Part shown: one piece after another, positions 26,565 through 34,065 of the stretch
Numbering within the stretch: position 1 is the first letter of the stretch
Layout of the letters: every line of letters begins with the position of its first letter
NCBI GenBank assembly: GCA_964550565.1
Contig: CAZKAI010000003.1
Location: 7,500 to 71,499 of the forward strand
DNA: 64,000 bases
Source: Anaeroglomus sp964550565
GTDB taxonomy: Bacteria; Planctomycetota; Phycisphaerae; Sedimentisphaerales; Anaerohalosphaeraceae
Direction of reading: 5' to 3'
Translations under genes and position numbers: made by a program
Notes under the pieces: model-generated
The model's input: the letters and a program-made list of their open reading frames with translations, nothing else
Told to the model about the DNA's origin: nothing
Databases searched by the model: none

Positions 26565-27119
26565 TTATTTATTCAAAGGTCGATGTTGTTCCACGATGCC
26601 GATGTCTTTATCGCCGCGGCCGGATAAATTCACGACGACCACGGTCTCGCGGGGGTATTTGCCTCTTTGTTCACTGACCCAGGCCAGGGCATGGGCACTT
26701 TCCAGTGCAGGCAGAATGCCCTCCAGCCGTGTCAACTGAAAAAATGCATCCAGAACCTGTTCATCGGAGACATTGACATACCGGGCACGGCCAATATCCT
26801 TAAGATAGGAATGTTCGGGGCCGACGCCGGGGTAATCCAGGCCGGCAGAGATGCATTCGGTCTCGTGAATCTGGCCGTTTTCATCCTGAAGGAGGTAGGT
26901 TCTGGCCCCGTGAAGGACTCCNNNNNNNNNNNNNNNNNNNNNNNNNNNNNNNNNNNNNNNNNNNNNNNNNNNNNNNNNNNNNNNNNNNNNNNNNNNNNNN
27001 NNNNNNNNNNNNNNNNNNNNNAATCGATCAAACGCCTGTTCGATTTCCTCAAGGGCCGGAATCAGAACTTCCGGCACATAAAAGCCGCCGAATTGGCCAA
27101 ATCGTCCGTTGTGTTTCAT
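26565..27119 (-). CDS. trpB: Tryptophan synthase beta chain (middle missing in a gap)
   Basis: Condenses indole with serine to tryptophan using PLP. Only the first 32 residues (GRFGQFGGFYVPEVLIPALE) and about the last 119 are visible. The latter include CISAGLDYPGVGPEHSY, ILPALESAHALA and VVVNLSGRGDKD. By comparison with a normal TrpB of about 400 residues, some 245 residues (about 735 bases) are lost in the 100-N gap, including the PLP-binding lysine. The continuous frame across the N run is accidental. Its ATG overlaps the trpF stop as ATGA. Confidence 0.93.
   Translation of the reverse strand: MKHNGRFGQFGGFYVPEVLIPALEEIEQAFDRXXXXXXXXXXXXXXXXXXXXXXXXXXXXXXXXXXGVLHGARTYLLQDENGQIHETECISAGLDYPGVGPEHSYLKDIGRARYVNVSDEQVLDAFFQLTRLEGILPALESAHALAWVSEQRGKYPRETVVVVNLSGRGDKDIGIVEQHRPLNK
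26922..27021. other. Assembly gap (100 N) in trpB
   Basis: Unlike the other two gaps, the flanks share no repeat, and the protein lacks its central part. This is a true gap, estimated at about 700-750 bases from normal TrpB length. Confidence 0.93.
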
Positions 27120-27754
27120 GCTCGTACCTTCCAGCCTGTGGCCTGATGGATGTTGTCAAATAATTGTTTCATTTTGATATGATCTTTTTTGCCGGGGGCC
27201 GATTCAACGCCGCTGCATACGTCAATACAATAAATGCCTATCTGGATGGCCTGGACAGCATTGTCGGGATTGATTCCTCCGGCCAGAAATAATCTGCGAT
27301 GCAGATTTCCAATCAGCGACCAGTCAAACGGCTTGCCTGTTCCGCCATAGAGATTTTTATCATAAGAATCCAGCATAATCGCATCGACCGGATACTCATA
27401 GGCTTTCTGGATATCCTCTGCGGTTCTGACGCGAATGGCCTTAATCAGACGGGCATTCGTCCAGGTCAATGAGCGGCAAAACTCCGGGGTTTCGTCACCA
27501 TGAAGCTGAATCCAGTTCAAGAAGCCCCCTTCAACGATTCGCTTCAATTCAGTGGGTGTCGGGTTGACAAATACCCCGACGGTATCAATGGATGTGGGTA
27601 TTTTTTTAAGAATATTGAAAGCTTGTTCGTAGGGGACATAGCGAGGGCTTTTCTCGTAGAAATTAAAACCCAGCATATCCACACCCATGTCGACTGCCGC
27701 AAGGGCATCCTCACTGTTGGTGATACCGCAAATTTTGACTTTAATCGATAACAT
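27116..27754 (-). CDS. trpF: Phosphoribosylanthranilate isomerase
   Basis: Third step after anthranilate in tryptophan synthesis (Amadori rearrangement of PRA to CdRP). The 212-residue TIM barrel starts VKICGITNSEDA, which holds the catalytic Cys. It continues with LGFNFYEKSPRYV, VGVFVNPT and LIKAIRV, and ends with FLAGGINPDNAVQA (phosphate loop) and DVCSGVESAPGKKD, which carries the general-acid Asp region. ATG 27754 has AGGAG 10 bases upstream. It follows trpD directly; the usual trpC is not between them. Confidence 0.93.
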   Translation of the reverse strand: MLSIKVKICGITNSEDALAAVDMGVDMLGFNFYEKSPRYVPYEQAFNILKKIPTSIDTVGVFVNPTPTELKRIVEGGFLNWIQLHGDETPEFCRSLTWTNARLIKAIRVRTAEDIQKAYEYPVDAIMLDSYDKNLYGGTGKPFDWSLIGNLHRRLFLAGGINPDNAVQAIQIGIYCIDVCSGVESAPGKKDHIKMKQLFDNIHQATGWKVRA

Positions 27755-27776
27755 TGTGCCGCCGTCTCCTGAACGT

Positions 27777-28793
27777 TCAACTGTTGCTGATAGCAATTAA
27801 TTGTTCCAGGCATTTGGCTGCCGATCCGCTATGGATGGATTTGTCGGCCAGCTCAATGCCTTCGGCAAAATCTTTTGCCAGACCTGCCACCATTATAGCC
27901 GCCGCTGCATTTAATACCACAATATCTTTTCGGGGGCCGTTCAGGCTGCCGGTAATAATGTCCTTTACAATGCGGGCATTAGTTTCCGCTTCACCGCCAA
28001 TCAAATCATTAAAGTCGGCTCGCGGAATGCCCAGATAGACCGGATCGAGGCGTTCATCGCGGAACTGGCCGTTTTCCAAATGAATTATATTGCTGGGACT
28101 CATTGTGCTGATTTCGTCCAGACCGCAGCTATGAACCACAATGGCTCGCCTAACCCCCAGAACCTTCAGGGTTTCGGCGATACGGGGCATCAGGGATTCA
28201 TCTGATACCCCCATGACCTGGGCGGTAGCCCTGGCCGGATTGGCCAGCGGGCCAAGGATATTGAAAGCCGTTCTGAAATCGAGGGACTGCCGCACCGGCT
28301 GGACATGCTTCATGGCCGGGTGGAACTGGGGTGCAAACATGAAACCAATATGAGCCTGGCGAATACACTGAGCTACTTTTTCCGGCCCGGGAGCGATATT
28401 GACACCTAAAGCAGTCAGTACATCCGCCGAACCGCAGGTACTGGTGATGGCGCGATTGCCGTGTTTGGCGACATAGACCCCCGCTCCGGCTGCAACCAGG
28501 GCAGCGGCCGTGGAAATGTTAAAGGTTTTCATAGCCGCACCGCCTGTGCCACAGGTATCCACCATGTTATCCAGGCCGGTTTCGACCTTGACGGCGTGAT
28601 TTCGCAGGGATGAGGCCAGCCCGGCCAGTTCACTGACGGCGGCTTTTTTGACCCGCATGGCCGCCAGAAACGCCGCAATCTGAAGTTGGGGAACCTCGCC
28701 GGTGAAAATGATATCCAGCAGAGTCTGGGCCTGTTCAAAACTAAGGTCTTTACCTTCCAGAATAATTTCGAGATACTCGGTAATTTTTTTCAT
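27777..28793 (-). CDS. trpD: Anthranilate phosphoribosyltransferase
   Basis: Transfers phosphoribose from PRPP to anthranilate. It has 338 residues, the normal length. Diagnostic motifs are DTCGTGGAAMKTFNIST (PRPP binding, near residue 80), KHGNRAITSTCGSADVL, and HSCGLDEIS. It is a stand-alone TrpD, not fused to TrpG. It lies 18 bases after trpG and 22 before trpF. Confidence 0.95.
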   Translation of the reverse strand: MKKITEYLEIILEGKDLSFEQAQTLLDIIFTGEVPQLQIAAFLAAMRVKKAAVSELAGLASSLRNHAVKVETGLDNMVDTCGTGGAAMKTFNISTAAALVAAGAGVYVAKHGNRAITSTCGSADVLTALGVNIAPGPEKVAQCIRQAHIGFMFAPQFHPAMKHVQPVRQSLDFRTAFNILGPLANPARATAQVMGVSDESLMPRIAETLKVLGVRRAIVVHSCGLDEISTMSPSNIIHLENGQFRDERLDPVYLGIPRADFNDLIGGEAETNARIVKDIITGSLNGPRKDIVVLNAAAAIMVAGLAKDFAEGIELADKSIHSGSAAKCLEQLIAISNS

Positions 28794-28811
28794 TTTTCCG
28801 ACTCCAATACG

Positions 28812-29417
28812 TTATTGACTTTGTTTAAAAGACGAGGCGATCGCCAGCATATTCTCGATAATTCGCCCCCCCGTGGGTGTCAGAATGCTTTCCGGGTGGA
28901 ACTGGACACCATAAATCGGCAGTGTTTTATGATTGGCTCCCATGACAATGCCTTCAAATTCAGCGGTGGCCTCCATACAATCCGGCATTTTAGCTGCCGC
29001 AAGGCTGTGGTAGCGCCCGACCTGCAGGGGATTTTCGAGGCCCTCGAAAAGTCCTCGTCCATTGTGGGTGATCCGTGACGGTTTGCCGTGCATGACTTCG
29101 CGGGCATGGCTGATGACGCCCCCGAAATACTGGACGATTGCCTGATGACCGAGGCAGACTCCTAAAATGGGTAATTGCCCTTTAAGGGCATCAATTGCAG
29201 CCAGTGTGACCCCGGCCGTGTCGGGATTGCCCGGGCCGGGCGACAGGACCAGTAATTGGGCTCCAAACTCCTCTGCGGCCTTCTTGAGTTCCTCCAGCGG
29301 AGTATCGGCCCGATAGACCTTGGTAGGGCAGTTCCGCTTGGCGAATTCATCAACCAGATTATAGGTAAATGAATCAAAGTTATCGATAAACAGGACTCGA
29401 ACTGTTGGTTTTTCCAT
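28812..29417 (-). CDS. trpG: Anthranilate synthase component II (glutamine amidotransferase)
   Basis: Supplies ammonia from glutamine to TrpE. The 201-residue class I amidotransferase starts LFIDNFDSFTYNLVDEF. The nucleophile Cys is in ILGVCLGHQAI and the His/Glu pair in YGVQFHPESILT, so the triad is complete. ATG 29417 has AAGGAAAT upstream and sits 10 bases after trpE. It may also serve para-aminobenzoate synthesis, which is common for TrpG. Confidence 0.94.
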   Translation of the reverse strand: MEKPTVRVLFIDNFDSFTYNLVDEFAKRNCPTKVYRADTPLEELKKAAEEFGAQLLVLSPGPGNPDTAGVTLAAIDALKGQLPILGVCLGHQAIVQYFGGVISHAREVMHGKPSRITHNGRGLFEGLENPLQVGRYHSLAAAKMPDCMEATAEFEGIVMGANHKTLPIYGVQFHPESILTPTGGRIIENMLAIASSFKQSQ

Positions 29418-29427
29418 TGGGATTTCC

Positions 29428-31059
29428 TTATTGTCTCTGCGGTTTTCCGATGTCTTCGACGGCACTGCGAATGGCCTTCAGACACGAACCGGATTTGTGA
29501 ACGGTTTCTTCATATTCGGTTTTGGGGACGCTGTCGTGTACGATTCCCGCACCGGCCCGGATATAGGCCTTGTGGTCGCGTATCTGCATACTGCGAATGG
29601 TGATGCAACTGTCAAACTGGCCGTCCACAGTCAGATACATCACGGCGCCGCCGTAATAACCCCGCTTGGTATTTTCGAGGTTGCGAATGATTTTCATGGC
29701 CTCGATTTTCGGCGCCCCGGTCAGGGTTCCCATATTCATGGTGGCCAGGTAGGCGCTGAGGGCATCGAGGTCCTTACGGAGAATACCGCGTACGTTGCTG
29801 ACCAGGTGCATCACGGATTCGTATTTTTCCACCGTCAGCATCTCATTGACGGCCCGGCTGCCGGGATTGGAGACGCGGGCGATGTCGTTACGGGCCAGGT
29901 CAACCAGCATCATGTGTTCGGCCAGTTCCTTGCGATCCAGCTTCAGCTCGGCTTCATATCGCATATCCATATCCGAATCGATTTTATTATTCACTCGACC
30001 TCGCGGTTTGGTACCGGCGATGGGGCGGATTTCCACGACCCGATCAGTCGAGCCGCCAACCCGCAGATTTAATTCCGGACTGGCTCCCATCAGCACGGTA
30101 TTATCGGTATTCAGATAAAACATATAAGGGGATGGATTGAGCTTTCGCAGCTTGCGATAGACATCCAGCGCCTCGGCAGGGCAGGGTTCAATATGCGTCC
30201 GGCTCAGGACGACCTGAAAGATATCGCCGTCCAGGATATGCTGTTTGGCTTTCAGTACCATGTTTTCATAGTCCTGCTGTGACGTGTCGGAGCCGGGGCC
30301 GGGCAGAGGGGTGGTGCAGGGTTTGGGCTGCGGCATTTCTTCGTGGATTTTATCGGTATAGAAATCAAAGGTGTCGATGGCTTCCTGATAAATCTGGTCC
30401 CGGTCGCCATTGGTGACTACCGCGTTGACCACAACAAAGCCCTGTCCTTTTTTATGGTCCATCAGGAAGATGTTGTCGGCAAAATACAGTTCGTAATCCG
30501 GATTTTGCAGAATATCACTGCTGCTTGCCGGCAGTTTTTCAAATTGATCGATAAAATCATAGCTCAATGCCCCCAGCAGGCCGCAGGTGATGCGGAAAGG
30601 TTTGCTGGCCAGTTCGAAGGCAAACGCCACGGCTCGAATGACATCCATCTGGTTGGTGCTTTTCAGGCGGCTTTGTTCATCGAGGGTTTCTTGAGATTGT
30701 CTGAATGTGCCTACAATTCGCTCCTGTTCAAATGAAATCTGGTCACAAAAAGAGAATCGCCTTGGGTTTGAAGCGAGATACCTCAGAATTCGCTTGCCTG
30801 CAGGGGTTAATGCCTCGATCCGAAAGTGCGTGCCTTTGCCGGTTAAATAAAGGGCGGGCTGTGCTGTCGCAAAGGTTAATTCGCCCGCCCCGCTTCCGGA
30901 TAAATAATCTCTTGATTCAAAAAGGCAGCTATGTTTACGCCGGCCATAATCAGTCAGTCGGGCAAAATACTCTACCGGACATCGGATATCGATTTCTCGC
31001 ACGATGGGGATGATTTGCCCCGGCCGGGCCTGCTGTATGCGTTTTTGTAATTCATTCAT
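29428..31059 (-). CDS. trpE: Anthranilate synthase component I
   Basis: Makes anthranilate from chorismate and ammonia. The 543-residue protein keeps the chorismate-binding core: PSPYMFYLNT, IRPIAGTKPRGR, DLARNDIARVS, and GTLTGAPKIEAMKII near the C-terminus. The N-terminal domain should hold the tryptophan feedback site; an exact LLES motif is not obvious (I see CLFESRDY). First structural gene of the operon, 117 bases after the leader-peptide stop and downstream of the attenuator. Confidence 0.95.
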   Translation of the reverse strand: MNELQKRIQQARPGQIIPIVREIDIRCPVEYFARLTDYGRRKHSCLFESRDYLSGSGAGELTFATAQPALYLTGKGTHFRIEALTPAGKRILRYLASNPRRFSFCDQISFEQERIVGTFRQSQETLDEQSRLKSTNQMDVIRAVAFAFELASKPFRITCGLLGALSYDFIDQFEKLPASSSDILQNPDYELYFADNIFLMDHKKGQGFVVVNAVVTNGDRDQIYQEAIDTFDFYTDKIHEEMPQPKPCTTPLPGPGSDTSQQDYENMVLKAKQHILDGDIFQVVLSRTHIEPCPAEALDVYRKLRKLNPSPYMFYLNTDNTVLMGASPELNLRVGGSTDRVVEIRPIAGTKPRGRVNNKIDSDMDMRYEAELKLDRKELAEHMMLVDLARNDIARVSNPGSRAVNEMLTVEKYESVMHLVSNVRGILRKDLDALSAYLATMNMGTLTGAPKIEAMKIIRNLENTKRGYYGGAVMYLTVDGQFDSCITIRSMQIRDHKAYIRAGAGIVHDSVPKTEYEETVHKSGSCLKAIRSAVEDIGKPQRQ

Positions 31060-31097
31060 TTTTAATACCTTATGATTATATATGACCGTGTATCAAT

Positions 31098-31132
31098 AAA
31101 AAAAACCTGAATGCTTTTTCGAGCCTTCAGGT
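31098..31132 (-). terminator. trp attenuator terminator (3:4 hairpin)
   Basis: On the minus strand ACCTGAAgGCT pairs with AGCaTTCAGGT (one G-A mismatch) around a 6-base loop CGAAAA, followed directly by eight T. It lies between trpL and trpE, about 40 bases before the trpE ATG, and would stop transcription when tryptophan is plentiful. Confidence 0.88.
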
Positions 31133-31190
31133 CGTTATTTCGTGTTTTAGATATAGAAACATCGGGTCCTGTCGGCCTATCCAACAGGAC
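31123..31190 (-). promoter_or_regulatory. Alternative RNA stems of the trp attenuator
   Basis: Stem 1:2 pairs GTCCTGT (31184-31190), which overlaps the end of the leader peptide, with ACAGGAC (31166-31172). The antiterminator 2:3 pairs GCCgaCAGG (31168-31176) with CCTGaaGGC (31123-31131). This uses the 5' arm of the terminator and cannot coexist with it. The layout matches ribosome-mediated attenuation: stalling at the Trp codons frees region 2 to pair with region 3. Confidence 0.75.
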
Positions 31191-31236
31191 GCCACCAGCC
31201 AAAAGATACTATCATATTTATATTGTTTCTATTCAT
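31177..31236 (-). CDS. trpL: trp operon leader peptide with tandem Trp codons
   Basis: ATG to TAG encodes the 19-residue peptide MNRNNINMIVSFGWWRPVG. The two adjacent TGG codons at 31192-31197 stand just before stem 1:2. Their position matches the control codons of enterobacterial trpL, although the peptide itself is unrelated. No Shine-Dalgarno sequence precedes the ATG. With the promoter below, transcription would begin at or within about two bases of the A of ATG, so the message may be leaderless. An internal ATG (codon 8) is an alternative start. Confidence 0.78.
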   Translation of the reverse strand: MNRNNINMIVSFGWWRPVG

Positions 31237-31243
31237 AGAAACA

Positions 31244-31272
31244 ACTATACAAAAATTTACATTTCAAGTCAA
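31244..31272 (-). promoter_or_regulatory. trp operon promoter
   Basis: TTGACT (31267-31272), a 17-base spacer and TATAGT (31244-31249) on the minus strand. It is the best sigma70-type match in the 420-base region 31060-31479; the remainder up to the sulfatase start shows no gene. Confidence 0.72.
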
Positions 31273-31479
31273 TCCCCAAAATAATATTTTGTGAAAAAAA
31301 ATATTTCAGTCTCAAGCTGAATATGCATAATGGCTGTAGATTATATAGGCAATTGCTTTCGATTACGGAAAAATAGTCGTATTCTGGCGGCTGTCAGAGG
31401 CACCGATTCATGACTATGCAATCGGGGGTGCACTATGATTCCTCTGCTTACAGAATAATAGAAAGGAAAATTCGATCTC

Positions 31480-32934
31480 ATGTATTCCAGAAGAGACTTT
31501 ATGAAATGGATGGGGACTGCCGTTGCGGCGGTTGGCGGTGGTGTAAGCATTTCGCGGGCTGACGAGCCGAAGGCAGTCCAACCGAATATCATCGTCGTGT
31601 TTATTGATGACATGGGATGGGGGGATCTGTCCTGTTTTGGCGGGCCTGACGTCAAGACTGAAAACATTGACCGTCTTGCGAGCGAGGGGATTCGTTTCGA
31701 GCAGTTTTATGTGAATTCCCCGATCTGTTCGCCTTCCCGAGTGGCTATCTCCACCGGACAATACCCGCAGCGGTGGCGCGTTGGCTCCTACCTGAGCAAC
31801 CGCGCGGAAAATGACAAACGCGGCATAGCCCATTGGCTGGACCCCGCCGCACCGATGATGGCGCGTTTCCTGAAGGAAGCCGGTTATGCAACGGGCCATT
31901 TCGGCAAGTGGCACATGGGCGGCCAGCGCGACATCGGCGAGGCTCCGCTCATCAGCAAATACGGTTTTGATGAGTCGCTGACCAACTTCGAGGGTCTTGG
32001 TCCCCGCGTCCTGCCGCTATGCGATTCTTATGACGGCAAGGGGCCCCGGAAATATGCCCTCGGCTCCGATACCCTGGGGCACGGCCCCATTACCTGGCAG
32101 GACCGCTCCAAAGTAACCGAATCGTTTGTTGCGGCCGCGATTCACTTTATCGGTAAAGCCCGCACCGAAAAGAAACCCTTCTACATCAATCTCTGGCCCG
32201 ACGATGTTCATTCTCCCTTCTTTCCACCCGAGGACAAACGGGGTGATGGCAAAAAGCGGACGCTCTACAACAACGTCCTGGACACCATGGACCGACAGCT
32301 TGGCGTCCTGTTTGACACGATCCGCCAGGACAACGACCTGCGGAACAATACAATTATTGTCTTCTGCTCGGATAACGGACCAGAGCAGGGGGCCGGTATC
32401 GCCGGACCGCTGCGGGGCTTCAAGACAATGCTGTATGAAGGAGGGATTCGCTCGCCGCTGATTGTGTGGGGACCGGGACTGATTGAGTCAAAAAAGGCAG
32501 GGACGGTCAACCGGACATCTTTTATGGCGGCTATCGACTTGGTGCCGTCCCTGCTGGCCATTGTCGGGGTTAAGGCACCGAAGAATGTCCAGTTTGACGG
32601 TCAGTCATTGGAGGATGTGCTGACGGGCAGGTCGGAGCGATCACGTAAGGGGCCGGTGTTTTTCCGCCGGCCTCCGGATCGGGATGCAAACTCTGGAATA
32701 GATGACCTCCCTGATCTGGCCGTACGTGAGGGAGAATGGAAGCTGCTCTGTGAGTATGACGGCTCGAACGCTGAACTGTACAATCTTGCAGCCGATCCGG
32801 CCGAAGAGCGGAACATGGCATCTGAGCATCCTGAACGGGTAGATCGGCTGACCAAAGCGGTGATCCAATGGCATCGGTCCATGCCGCCGGATCTTGGTGC
32901 AACCTACGGAAAAAAGAACAAAGAAAAACCATAA
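31480..32934 (+). CDS. Tat-exported sulfatase (S1 family)
   Basis: Hydrolyses sulfate esters, probably of sulfated polysaccharides, outside the cytoplasm. The N-terminus SRRDFMKWMG is a twin-arginine signal, with a hydrophobic stretch to about residue 28. Metal-binding DDMGWGDLSCFGG is followed by CSPSR (near residue 83), where Cys would become formylglycine. GKWHMGG and CSDNGPEQG complete the alkaline-phosphatase-fold active site. At 484 residues it has normal length. No maturase is adjacent. The sulfated substrate cannot be named. Confidence 0.92.
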   Translation: MYSRRDFMKWMGTAVAAVGGGVSISRADEPKAVQPNIIVVFIDDMGWGDLSCFGGPDVKTENIDRLASEGIRFEQFYVNSPICSPSRVAISTGQYPQRWRVGSYLSNRAENDKRGIAHWLDPAAPMMARFLKEAGYATGHFGKWHMGGQRDIGEAPLISKYGFDESLTNFEGLGPRVLPLCDSYDGKGPRKYALGSDTLGHGPITWQDRSKVTESFVAAAIHFIGKARTEKKPFYINLWPDDVHSPFFPPEDKRGDGKKRTLYNNVLDTMDRQLGVLFDTIRQDNDLRNNTIIVFCSDNGPEQGAGIAGPLRGFKTMLYEGGIRSPLIVWGPGLIESKKAGTVNRTSFMAAIDLVPSLLAIVGVKAPKNVQFDGQSLEDVLTGRSERSRKGPVFFRRPPDRDANSGIDDLPDLAVREGEWKLLCEYDGSNAELYNLAADPAEERNMASEHPERVDRLTKAVIQWHRSMPPDLGATYGKKNKEKP

Positions 32935-33031
32935 TCCGCTGTCATGGCAGATACACTACTATTTACGAATCTGAATGCAGCCAATAAGAACAAACAGAAT
33001 TATAAAACGTATCATTAACAGAGGTGCAACC

Positions 33032-34063
33032 ATGAAGATCGCATTATATAGCAATAAACCCTATACGGAACGATATTTCGAGATGGCCAATAAAACTTTC
33101 GGCCATGAAATAATCTATTTGGAACATCGGTTGGGGTCTGATACGGTTGAACTTGCCCATGGTTGTCAGGCTGTCTGTGTATTCGTTAATGATGTGCTGG
33201 ATGCTCCGGTATTGACCCGACTGTCCGAGATGGGAGTTCGGCTGATTGCCTTGCGGTGTGCCGGATTCAATAACGTGGATCTGGATATGGCCGAGAAGCT
33301 GGGGCTTTCGGTGGTTCGTGTTCCTGCCTATTCACCTTATGCTGTGGCCGAGCACACCGTTGCACTGATGCTGGCGTTGAATCGTCGTACCCATAAGGCC
33401 CATGCACGTGTTCGCGAGGGCAATTTTTCGCTGGAAGGCCTGCTGGGTTTTGATATGTATCAAACGCCTGTGGGCATTGTCGGAACGGGTAAAATCGGTG
33501 CTCTTGTGGCCCGGATACTGCATGGCTTCGGGTGCGATTTATACGCCTATGATGTGCATCCGAATCCGGACTGCCTGAAGCTTGGAGTTAAGTATGTTAC
33601 ACTCGATGAATTGTATAGTACATGCCGGATTATTACCCTGCACTGCCCGTTGACTCCGCAGACATATCATATGATTAATGCCGACACAATCACCAACATG
33701 CAGGATTGCGTGATGCTGATTAATACCAGCAGGGGAGCTTTAATCGATACCAAGGCTGTTATCGAGGGACTCAAAACCGAACGGATTGGTTATCTTGGCC
33801 TGGATGTCTATGAGGAAGAAGGCGATTTATTTTTTGAGGATTTGTCCAACCAGATTATTCAGGATGATGTTTTTGCTCGGTTATTGATGTTTCCCAATGT
33901 CATCATTACCGGGCATCAGGCCTTTTTTACCCATAATGCCCTGACTGCGATTGCGGAAACGACGCTATCCAATATCAGCGAGTTTGAACAGGGATGCTGT
34001 CAGAATGCAGTTCTTTGCCAGAAAATGGTCTCCCACAAAAAATGCGGATGCGGGCCAGCTTAA
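33032..34063 (+). CDS. ldhA: D-lactate dehydrogenase (2-hydroxyacid dehydrogenase family)
   Basis: Reduces pyruvate to D-lactate with NADH, a fermentative redox sink. The 343-residue protein has the family signatures RCAGFNNVDLDMAEKLGL, VGIVGTGKIGALVARIL (NAD-binding Rossmann turn) and MLINTSRGALIDTKAV (catalytic Arg region). LDVYEEEGDLFFED (the D-LDH-specific Glu loop) and GHQAFFTHNAL (catalytic His) follow. A Cys-rich end (KKCGCGPA) is unusual. ATG 33032 has GAGG 8 bases upstream. It converges on the beta-helix gene with two bases between stops. Confidence 0.93.
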   Translation: MKIALYSNKPYTERYFEMANKTFGHEIIYLEHRLGSDTVELAHGCQAVCVFVNDVLDAPVLTRLSEMGVRLIALRCAGFNNVDLDMAEKLGLSVVRVPAYSPYAVAEHTVALMLALNRRTHKAHARVREGNFSLEGLLGFDMYQTPVGIVGTGKIGALVARILHGFGCDLYAYDVHPNPDCLKLGVKYVTLDELYSTCRIITLHCPLTPQTYHMINADTITNMQDCVMLINTSRGALIDTKAVIEGLKTERIGYLGLDVYEEEGDLFFEDLSNQIIQDDVFARLLMFPNVIITGHQAFFTHNALTAIAETTLSNISEFEQGCCQNAVLCQKMVSHKKCGCGPA

Positions 34064-34065
34064 AC

